This document shows, one piece after another, positions 57,946 through 64,000 of a DNA stretch of 64,000 nucleotides (positions within the stretch are counted from its first letter, which is position 1; every line of letters begins with the position of its first letter). Location: contig CAZNSX010000003.1 of assembly GCA_964575845.1 (NCBI GenBank), forward strand, positions 523,493 through 587,492. The letters run 5' to 3'. The notes below the pieces were generated by a model, which saw only the letters and a list, made by a program, of their open reading frames with translations, was not told where the DNA came from and searched no databases. A program made the position numbers and the translations under genes. Origin of the DNA: CAZNSX01 sp964575845. GTDB lineage: Bacteria > UBA8248 > CAZNSX01.

Positions 57946-59703
57946 CTAGTCTCTTGGAGGTTCTCCTCCGGGAAGGTGGCGCAATCTCCGGCGCAGCCCC
58001 GCCGTCTGCTCCAGATTCAGACGCAGGGGCTCAGGCTCAATAACAACGCCGTAGTCCTCACGTGCCCGGGCGATGCCCACCTTGCCGTTCCGCACATCCC
58101 TCAATACGAGCTCCGGGTCGCGCTCAAGCGGGTCTCCGTAGCCGCCCGCCCCCGCCTGGATGTGCCGGATTACGTCCCCCCTCTTGATGGGCATCTTCTT
58201 CACCTTGGATTCCAGGTGCCGCGCTTCGCCATAGGGGTCAAAGATATTCTCTGAGCGGCCCCCCTCCCCGCCGCCGAAGAGCCCATATGGCGCGAAGCGC
58301 ACCCGGTCGGCCCGCATCTGAAGGGTCCCCTCCTCGGCATCGTAACGGTACTCCCTGACGAGGCCGAGCCCACCCCGATATTTACCCGGCCCGCCAGAAT
58401 CTGGCACGAAACCGTACTGCACCACCTGTATGGGATACTCCGTCTCCAGCACCTCCACCGGCACATTGGACTGAAGGCCCGTGACATTGGAGCAGCAATC
58501 GATGCCGTCCTTATCGGCGCGGCCGCCCCAGGCGCCGGATATGGTCTCCATGTAAAGAAAACGGCGGCCTTCCTCATCGTATCCGTCCATGAGAACGATG
58601 GAGGTGCCGCCCTCATCGGCCGCGATGACGCGCTCCGGGGCCGCCTGGGCCAGGGCGCCGAAGAGGACGTTGTTCAGTCGATAGCCGGTGAGCCCGCGCA
58701 TGAAGGTGGCCGCGGGGAAAACCGCATGCACCACGGTCCCCGGCGGCGCATAAACCTCGATGGGCCGGAAAAAACCGGAGTTATCCGGAATGTCGGCTCG
58801 GGTCAGGCATTTGATGGCGGTATAGACTGCGGCCTTGGTAAAGGAGAAACTGCAGTTGAGGGAGCCGCGGACCTGGGGGGAGCTGCCGGTGAAATCGGCT
58901 CTCACCCTTTCGCCTGCGATTGTGATCGCGACGGTGATGGGGATGGGGCCCGGGTCCAGGCCGTCCTCATCCAGGTAGTCCGTGAAGGTGTAAGTGCCGT
59001 CGGGGAGTTCGGCGATCTCCCGCCGCGTGAGCCGCTCGCTGTGGTCGAGCAGGGCTTCGAGGTAGCGCTCGAGCCTCTCGGCCCCGTGGCGGCGGATGAG
59101 GCGCAGGTACTCGCGCTCTCCCAGATGGCATGCGGCCAGCTGCGCGTGGATATCTCCCATAAGGATTTCCGGGAACCGCACATTCAGACGCATGACCTCC
59201 ATGAGGGTCTCATTGGGACGGCCCCGCTCGTAAAGCTTGAGGTTGGGTATGCGGAGTCCCTCTTGGAAAACCTCCGTGGCCTCGCTCGCGGCGCTCCCAG
59301 CCGCCATGCCTCCAACATCGGCATGATGGGCGCAGGTGGCCATGATGGCGACCATCGCGCCCTCATAAAATACCGGCTTGAAGAGGAAAATATCGGGCAG
59401 ATGCGAGCCGCCGTCATAGGGGTCGTTAAGGATGAAGACATCCCCTTCGAAGATCTGGCCCGCGTACTTTCTCAGGAGGACTTCAAGGGCATCTGGGATG
59501 GCGCACATCATGAGTGGGATGTTGACGCCTTGAGCGATGAGCTGGCCCTTGGCGTCGCAGACGGCCGCCGAATAGTCCATGCAGTCTTTTATCATGGTGG
59601 AGCGGGAGCTCCGGACGATGGTGTAGGCCATCTCATCCGCGATGCTATCAAGAGCGTGACGGATGACCTCGAGCGTTACGGGGTCGAGAACTTCAGGTTT
59701 CAA
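57946..59703 (-). CDS. hyuB: hydantoinase B / oxoprolinase-family subunit
   Basis: A 585-residue protein of the hydantoinase B/oxoprolinase family (PF02538). DPVTLEVIRHALDSIADEMA at the N-terminus and PDIFLFKPVFYEGAMVAIMA, NDPYDGGSHLPD, YTAIKCLTRADIPDNSGF, and RGGLGLVREYRYDAEEG near the end are standard. It works with HyuA in ATP-dependent hydrolysis of N-methylhydantoin, 5-oxoproline or related amides; acetone carboxylase alpha is a distant relative. It begins 3 bases after the hyuA stop, so the two are an operon. Convergent with the cupin gene. Confidence 0.92.
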   Translation of the reverse strand: MKPEVLDPVTLEVIRHALDSIADEMAYTIVRSSRSTMIKDCMDYSAAVCDAKGQLIAQGVNIPLMMCAIPDALEVLLRKYAGQIFEGDVFILNDPYDGGSHLPDIFLFKPVFYEGAMVAIMATCAHHADVGGMAAGSAASEATEVFQEGLRIPNLKLYERGRPNETLMEVMRLNVRFPEILMGDIHAQLAACHLGEREYLRLIRRHGAERLERYLEALLDHSERLTRREIAELPDGTYTFTDYLDEDGLDPGPIPITVAITIAGERVRADFTGSSPQVRGSLNCSFSFTKAAVYTAIKCLTRADIPDNSGFFRPIEVYAPPGTVVHAVFPAATFMRGLTGYRLNNVLFGALAQAAPERVIAADEGGTSIVLMDGYDEEGRRFLYMETISGAWGGRADKDGIDCCSNVTGLQSNVPVEVLETEYPIQVVQYGFVPDSGGPGKYRGGLGLVREYRYDAEEGTLQMRADRVRFAPYGLFGGGEGGRSENIFDPYGEARHLESKVKKMPIKRGDVIRHIQAGAGGYGDPLERDPELVLRDVRNGKVGIARAREDYGVVIEPEPLRLNLEQTAGLRRRLRHLPGGEPPRD

Positions 59704-59706
59704 GCT

Positions 59707-61827
59707 TCACTCCCGGTGGTTTTTTCTCAGACGAACGTTCCCCATCTCATCCAGAGCCGCACTATAGCCGGGAATAACGACGATTGTAGAGTCGTATTCC
59801 TCAACTATGAGAGGCCCATGCCGGGGAACGGTGAGGTCAGCTCTCATGATGACGGGTGTTTTGAGGAAGCCCCTCCCGGGGCCGAAAAAAACCTTACGCT
59901 CGGCACGAGCGCCGGTTCCTCCGCCACCCACCACTCCGGCTAGTCTTAAGGCGGATGGAATGCGGGGCTTAGCAGGGATACCCCGGCCAGTCATCCTGAG
60001 ATTGACTATCTCCACATCCTCGCCCTTTGAGCGGTAGCCATAGGTGCGCCGGTGCTCCTCGTGGAAGTCCTCCTCAAGGGCCGTGAGGCCATCCCTCCTC
60101 AGCTCCCCCTCTGGGAGCGGCAGGGTGAGTTCGAAGACCTGTTTTCGGTACCGGAGGTCGGCGGCGCGGATCAAGGCTACTTGATGGTCCTCATAGCCCT
60201 CCTGGGAAAGCTCTGCGAGCGCCTTCTGCTCCATTTCCTTCAGAGCGTCGTTGAGGTGAGCTAAGTCCGCCTTTGAAACCGGATGCAAATAGCTCCGAAC
60301 GTAGAAGTGTTCCACTCGGGAGAAGAGAAGGCCCAGTGAGCTGAAGAGTCCCGCGGCGGGCGGAACGATTACCTCTTCGACCCCCATGGTCTCCGCAATC
60401 CCCGCCGCGTGGGCGGGACCATTGCCTCCAAAGGTGAAGAGAGAGAAGTCCCTGGGGTCTCGGCCCCGCTCAACTGAGACCGCTCTGATGGCGCGGTTCA
60501 TGCTGGCGTTCGCTATGTGGTGAATGCCCCAGGCGGCCTCCAGGGGGGTCATCCCCAGAGGCCGGGCGATTCGCTCCGCGATGGCCCGCTCTGAGAGATC
60601 CCGCTCGATGGGCAGCTCCCCTCCCAAGAGATGGACCTGGTTCAGAAAGCCAAGGAGCACATTTGCATCCGTTACTGTGGGCTCCTCACCGCCCCCGCCG
60701 TAGCAAGCGGGCCCAGGGTCCGCGCCCGCACTCTCGGGCCCCACATGGAGGGCGCCGCCCCGGTCAAGCCGGGCGATGCTCCCGCCGCCTGCGCCCACCT
60801 CTGCAATGCCGATGGCGGGAATGCGGATGAGGTGGCCGCCGCCTTTGATGAGACGACTTCCACGGCTGATCTCAGAGCCGACCTCATACTCCGCAGCGCG
60901 ACTCAGCTCCCCGTTCTCGATGATGGAGGCCTTGGCCGTCGTGCCTCCCATATCGAGCGTGATGACATTTGAGACCCGGAGCTCGTGTGCCATGCGCGCC
61001 GCGGCTATAACACCGGCCGCCGGCCCCGACTCGATGATATGAACGGGGTGCTCCTCAGCCGCGCGAGCCGTCATGATGCCGCCGTTGGACTGCATGATGA
61101 GCAGGGGCGCGCGCACGCCGGCCCGTGCCAGCTCCTCCCGCAGGGAGCCCAAATAGCCCCTAACCAGGGGCTTTACATAGGCGTTAACCACGGTCGTGGC
61201 CGTCCTCTCGTACTCCTTGACCTCGGGCAGCACCTCGGAGGAGAGCGAGACGGGAAGGCCCGAAGAGAGGCGGCTGACTAGGGCTCCGACAGCGCGTTCA
61301 TGGGTCGGGTTAGCATAGGAGTGAAGGAAGCAGATGGCCACCGACTCGACGCCTTCCTCAAGGAGCTTTTGGATGGCGCGAAGGGCGCTCTCTTCATCCA
61401 GGGGGCGGAGGACTTCTCCCCCTCGGCCCATCCGCGCATCCACCTCCAATCTAAGGTGACGCTCCACCAGAGGGTGTGGTTTCTCCCAGGTTAGGTCGTA
61501 GAGCTTGGGCATGCGGACCCTTCGGATCTCCAGAACGTCCCTGAAACCCTTGGTGGTGAGGAGGCCAGTAAGGGCCCCCTTTTGCTCGAGTATCGCGTTG
61601 GTGGCGATGGTGGTGCCGTGGCTCACCTCATCTATGGCGCTTCCGTCGCTTTTCCGCTCGCTGAGGAACTGGCCCAGACCCGACATGATTGCCTCAGCGA
61701 AATTTTCGGGAGTTGAGGAAAGCTTCTTGATGAAGGTCCATCCATCCTCCGTCATGAAGACCAGGTCGGTGAAGGTGCCGCCGATGTCGGCCCCAACCCG
61801 GAAAGAGAGTTTTCCCTGGCTGCCCAT
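59707..61827 (-). CDS. hyuA: hydantoinase A / oxoprolinase-family subunit
   Basis: A 706-residue ATP-dependent subunit. The N-terminal phosphate-binding element FRVGADIGGTFTDLVFM (~9-25) belongs to the ASKHA fold (PF05378), and DEVSHGTTIATNAILEQKGA follows. The middle domain (PF01968) has LIMQSNGGIM and NVITLDMGGTTAKASIIENG. The C-terminal domain has FGGNGPAHAAGIAE. The set is complete. ATG 61827 follows GAGAGGA. Just upstream on the same strand is a 54-codon ORF. With hyuB, a probable N-methylhydantoinase or oxoprolinase; exact substrate open. Confidence 0.93.
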   Translation of the reverse strand: MGSQGKLSFRVGADIGGTFTDLVFMTEDGWTFIKKLSSTPENFAEAIMSGLGQFLSERKSDGSAIDEVSHGTTIATNAILEQKGALTGLLTTKGFRDVLEIRRVRMPKLYDLTWEKPHPLVERHLRLEVDARMGRGGEVLRPLDEESALRAIQKLLEEGVESVAICFLHSYANPTHERAVGALVSRLSSGLPVSLSSEVLPEVKEYERTATTVVNAYVKPLVRGYLGSLREELARAGVRAPLLIMQSNGGIMTARAAEEHPVHIIESGPAAGVIAAARMAHELRVSNVITLDMGGTTAKASIIENGELSRAAEYEVGSEISRGSRLIKGGGHLIRIPAIGIAEVGAGGGSIARLDRGGALHVGPESAGADPGPACYGGGGEEPTVTDANVLLGFLNQVHLLGGELPIERDLSERAIAERIARPLGMTPLEAAWGIHHIANASMNRAIRAVSVERGRDPRDFSLFTFGGNGPAHAAGIAETMGVEEVIVPPAAGLFSSLGLLFSRVEHFYVRSYLHPVSKADLAHLNDALKEMEQKALAELSQEGYEDHQVALIRAADLRYRKQVFELTLPLPEGELRRDGLTALEEDFHEEHRRTYGYRSKGEDVEIVNLRMTGRGIPAKPRIPSALRLAGVVGGGGTGARAERKVFFGPGRGFLKTPVIMRADLTVPRHGPLIVEEYDSTIVVIPGYSAALDEMGNVRLRKNHRE

Positions 61828-61881
61828 AATTCCTCTCAGGAGCGAGTGCGGCTATCCCTTAACAAGCTCTCTTCTTTCGAC

Positions 61882-62046
61882 CTATTCTCCCTCGCTGCGG
61901 GATACCGTCGTCCCCCCGGCTTCCTGCTGCCAGACCCGGAGACCGATGCGCTCCATCTCCTCCCATCGGTCCTGTGGAATCTGAGCGAAAACATTACCCC
62001 GCCCGTAGCCGCGCCACTCGAAATCTATGCGGATCTTTCTGGCCAT
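61882..62046 (-). CDS. small 54-residue protein upstream of hyuA
   Basis: An ORF of 54 codons plus stop, too short for most gene callers. It begins with MARKIRIDFEWRGYGRGN and continues with PQDRWEEMERIGLRVWQQE. The composition is protein-like, mixing charged and aromatic residues in a helix-like pattern. It lies 54 bases upstream of hyuA, in the same direction, with GAGGA about 10 bases before the ATG and a strong extended -10 promoter further upstream. I do not recognise a family. Confidence 0.55.
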   Translation of the reverse strand: MARKIRIDFEWRGYGRGNVFAQIPQDRWEEMERIGLRVWQQEAGGTTVSRSEGE

Positions 62047-62555
62047 GGAAAGGGTTTCCTCTTGAATCCAGCATAATGGGGGAAGATGCTAGAATACCGT
62101 TAACAGAGATTGGGTGCTCGGAGCGCACGAATTATACCATAATAGTTCAATTTTTTTCATCAAGAATCTCTTCTCCGCATCCCATTTGCGAGTTTGACGA
62201 GGGGAAGGCATTCCGAGAGATAGCCGCTCTTGCGTAGGCCCCCTCGCTATTTTGAAGGACAGGACAAGGGTTTCAAAATTTTCGCAAGAAAGAGGGGCGA
62301 GAGCATATCACAGGGCGTAAGGTCCCGGAGGGCAAAAGGCATCACAGCAGGAGGACCCACGACTCAGGGCCACTTCAGCGCCTCAGAATCGAGGAAGGGC
62401 TGCAGGAGGATACTAGCGGGCTAGCGTTAAAGGAAAATCGGCGATTTCAAAGCGACAATGAGCGAAAAAGACAAAGAAAAAATGGATCGCCCAACGAATT
62501 ATCGCACCACACTGGGCCGGGCCTCAAGAGGAAGGTGACGACTGAGATCTTTTCC
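62047..62555. other. 509-base gap upstream of the small ORF and hyuA
   Basis: Between the TadG-like gene's end (62556) and the small ORF's start. The only clear element is the promoter near 62131. I see no coding region with a ribosome site in the rest, and no hairpin of note. Confidence 0.55.
62131..62159 (-). promoter_or_regulatory. extended -10 promoter for the small ORF, hyuA and hyuB
   Basis: On the minus strand, TGGTATAAT (62139-62131) is a perfect extended -10 element (TGn followed by TATAAT). The -35 is weak (TGAAAA at 62159-62154, 17-base spacer). It reads towards the 54-codon ORF 85 bases downstream. Confidence 0.6.
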
Positions 62556-63515
62556 CTACTCGATCAGTCGCACCCCGACGAGCGAGTCGATGTTGTAGCC
62601 CTCGCTTCCGGTCGCAAAAGATGTCGTCGAGGTCATGCGCTGGATTATCCTAAAAACCAGACGGTCCCAATTTCTCTCATTATAGAAATCCACGATGTAG
62701 ACTTTGATGAGGTCAAATACCTTAATGCCTCCTGGAACGTCCGGGTCCGAGACGATGACAGGAAGGACGACTTCGCGGTCCTCATTCTGGATACGCTGTC
62801 TCATCCCGCTTTGCCAGCCGATCCGGTTACCCGGCTGCAGGGTGCCCACCTGATCCCCGACTGCAATGGTACCGGCATAGCCATTTAAGACCTCATCGCG
62901 AAACACATCAGTGCTATTTGATTCCCCCGTAAAGGTCACAGCGGTAAGAAAGGCTTCGCCCGGTACGATCGAATTGCCGCAGGTGCTGCCGTTGGCGCCG
63001 CTTTCGAAGAAATTCCCACAGTAGCGTTGCATGTCCCACTGCTGGCCGACCTCTAATACCCCCTCGCAGTCCGCCTCGGTGTAGCAATATACAGCCAAGG
63101 GCACCAGATTTCCTGTCATTGAGGTGACAGATTCGATCATGGCGGTGGCATGCGCGCTGACGGGAGCTGTGGGCCTGCCGATGATTCCGCCAAAGAAGAG
63201 GTTCAACGCCGGGTTGCTGATGGTCACCTTGACGGTGTTGGCCGTGGGGAAGGTAACGGTGGTGGTGGTGCCATTACTGAGGCCCGGCTGGGTCGAGAGA
63301 TTCAGGTTGGCGAACTGGGTGGCCCGGGAGGTGGCCTCCGCCTGGCTGACAACGAGCCCCGAGCCACCGGCCAGCGCGGCCGCATCGGCCGCCCGCTGAA
63401 AGGAAGCGCTGACTAAGTAAAGCTTTCCCACATCCACAGCCAGGGACGCCATTCCAAGGAGCGCTGCCAGAAACAGGCAGCAAAGAACTAAGGCCTGTCC
63501 CTCTTCTCGTCGCAC
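62556..63515 (-). CDS. TadG-like (Tad domain) pilus-assembly or secreted protein
   Basis: A 319-residue protein if started at GTG 63515. The N-terminus RREEGQALVLCCLFLAALLG leads into a transmembrane helix (~5-27), followed by ASLAVDVGKLYLVSASFQRA and ADAAALAGG, the hallmark of the Tad domain (PF13400) of TadG/TadE-like proteins. The remaining ~230 residues are extracellular and carry several cysteines (YCYTEADCEG, RYCGNFF, GSTCGNS), likely disulfides. The frame stays open to 63683, but upstream residues are unlike the family. Tad proteins assemble Flp-type pili; the end of a probable Flp pilin lies at the window edge in the same direction. Confidence 0.82.
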   Translation of the reverse strand: MRREEGQALVLCCLFLAALLGMASLAVDVGKLYLVSASFQRAADAAALAGGSGLVVSQAEATSRATQFANLNLSTQPGLSNGTTTTVTFPTANTVKVTISNPALNLFFGGIIGRPTAPVSAHATAMIESVTSMTGNLVPLAVYCYTEADCEGVLEVGQQWDMQRYCGNFFESGANGSTCGNSIVPGEAFLTAVTFTGESNSTDVFRDEVLNGYAGTIAVGDQVGTLQPGNRIGWQSGMRQRIQNEDREVVLPVIVSDPDVPGGIKVFDLIKVYIVDFYNERNWDRLVFRIIQRMTSTTSFATGSEGYNIDSLVGVRLIE

Positions 63516-63923
63516 TCTTAAGCCCTTCTTACCCACCTCGCCCGGCCCTATTGCAGTCCGAATTCCGCTCCAGGGGCTGGGAAATGAGCCGAGGGCTACC
63601 ATCAGCTTGAAGCCCCGCCGCTCACGCCCCCTAGCAGAAAAGGAATCAAAAAAAGCGGCCACGTGAATATGGCTCCATAGCAAAGAGGAATCCCTGCCCT
63701 CCCGCCCGAGCGAGAGGCCATATCCCGCTCGAGCGAGAGGTCATATAAAACCCACAGGGACTCCGGAAAATGTCAGCCAGTTCGGGATGATACCCCGCCG
63801 GATATCTATTCCCACGGCAACCACCGCCCAGGGGAGGGCAGGGGGCCGCTCTATCTCCACCTCAAAAGAATCCTCCCTTTCATACGCCTTAACTCAAAGA
63901 CCCTGAGCTATCGGCGAGCCGGC
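63516..63923. other. 408-base gap between the pilin-like and TadG-like genes
   Basis: It contains the 23-base tandem repeat at 63701-63746. The reading frame of the TadG-like gene extends to 63683 without family similarity. Nothing else is recognised, and no intrinsic terminator after the pilin-like gene is evident. Confidence 0.5.
63701..63746. repeat. tandem direct repeat, 2 x 23 bp
   Basis: Two adjacent 23-base units, 63701-63723 and 63724-63746, differ at only two positions (both C/T). Each contains GAGCGAGAGG and ends in CATAT. They lie about 185 bases upstream of the TadG-like gene start, so may be a regulator site or a recent slip duplication. Confidence 0.8.
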
Positions 63924-64000
63924 CTAGAGGGACGCAATGATATCGTTCAAGGTGCTCTGGATGCCCCCTGTGAGCAGACCCAAGGTCGTCGCGAGAGCGA
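63924..64000 (-). CDS. C-terminal fragment of a probable Flp/Fap-type pilin (runs off the window)
   Basis: The minus strand reads, into a TAG at 63926-63924, a short tail ending in GGIQSTLNDIIASL. Small residues and a hydrophobic heptad-like pattern followed by a terminal I-A-S-L are typical of the C-terminus of Flp type IVb pilins. Only about 25 residues are visible, so the assignment rests on that tail and on the neighbouring TadG-like gene. The rest lies beyond the right edge. Confidence 0.5.
   Translation of the reverse strand, partial: ALATTLGLLTGGIQSTLNDIIASL

Noticed and set aside
58726..59943. A 405-codon plus-strand frame opposite hydantoinase B
   Set aside because: Antisense shadow; the minus-strand gene is full length with family motifs.
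1..64000. CRISPR array, rRNA operon or insertion sequence
   Set aside because: No regularly spaced repeats of CRISPR size, no 16S/23S-like blocks and no transposase-like protein were seen on reading both strands.

Overview
The window looks like a chromosomal segment of a Gram-negative, GC-rich, anaerobic or facultative bacterium. Support for this: a GT9 heptosyltransferase-type gene (LPS), TRAP and CUT1-type ABC transporters with periplasmic binding proteins, an E. coli-like succinate dehydrogenase, Tad/Flp pilus genes, and two 2-oxoacid:ferredoxin oxidoreductases in place of a 2-oxoglutarate dehydrogenase. The mix fits lineages such as Desulfobacterota-like, Methylomirabilota or Tectomicrobia bacteria, but I cannot place it further from sequence alone. 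No rRNA, intact tRNA, CRISPR array or insertion sequence was seen.

Layout. (1) 0.1-5.1 kb, housekeeping: phosphoglucose/phosphomannose isomerase, signal peptidase I, a GT9 glycosyltransferase with ksgA on the other strand, and a secreted PgaB-type GHL13 domain protein. (2) 5.5-23.1 kb, a co-directional block with almost the whole citric acid cycle: citrate synthase, isocitrate and malate dehydrogenases, two-subunit class I fumarase, sdhCDAB, sucCD, a rubrerythrin-like protein, two consecutive korDABC operons, and ndk. Aconitase is the only cycle enzyme not present. The 2-oxoglutarate step delivers electrons to ferredoxin, so the cycle may run oxidatively or partly in reverse.

(3) 23.5-31.6 kb, short catabolic genes: SDR, ACMSD-type amidohydrolase, a cyclase with a degenerate metal motif, a split UxaA/SuyAB-type dehydratase or lyase, and a small methyltransferase-like gene. 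A large pentapeptide-repeat membrane protein sits here between two copies of a ~190-bp imperfect direct repeat. (4) 31.8-40.5 kb, minus strand: a complete CUT1 ABC importer with a Tat-type binding protein, a metallo-beta-lactamase-fold hydrolase, a GntR/FCD regulator with a well-formed promoter and GTATAC-like boxes, a CMD-family protein and a ThDP-dependent enzyme. (5) 40.9-44.4 kb, plus strand: enolase-superfamily enzyme, FAA hydrolase and a dihydroorotase/allantoinase-type amidohydrolase in an overlapping operon.

(6) 44.5-46.9 kb, a visibly AT-richer three-gene cassette with overlapping ends: two glycosyltransferases and a radical SAM protein of the ArsS (arsenosugar) type, probably acquired. 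(7) 47.2-61.8 kb, further oxidoreductase and transport genes: Ldh-family dehydrogenase, two SDRs, XRE-cupin regulator, DUF362 protein, CMD protein, a TRAP transporter with a RidA gene between dctQ and dctM, zinc alcohol dehydrogenase, cupin, and hydantoinase B/A preceded by a 54-codon ORF. (8) 62.5-64.0 kb: a TadG-like protein and, at the right edge, the C-terminus of a probable Flp pilin.

The central-metabolism half is ordinary in gene content but unusual in how completely the cycle is clustered. The second half looks like a set of import-and-degradation modules for organic acids, cyclic amides or sugar acids, whose substrates cannot be named from sequence alone. The least explained items are the flanking repeats around the pentapeptide protein, the strong hairpins after both solute-binding-protein genes, the ArsS cassette, and the small ORF in front of hyuA.
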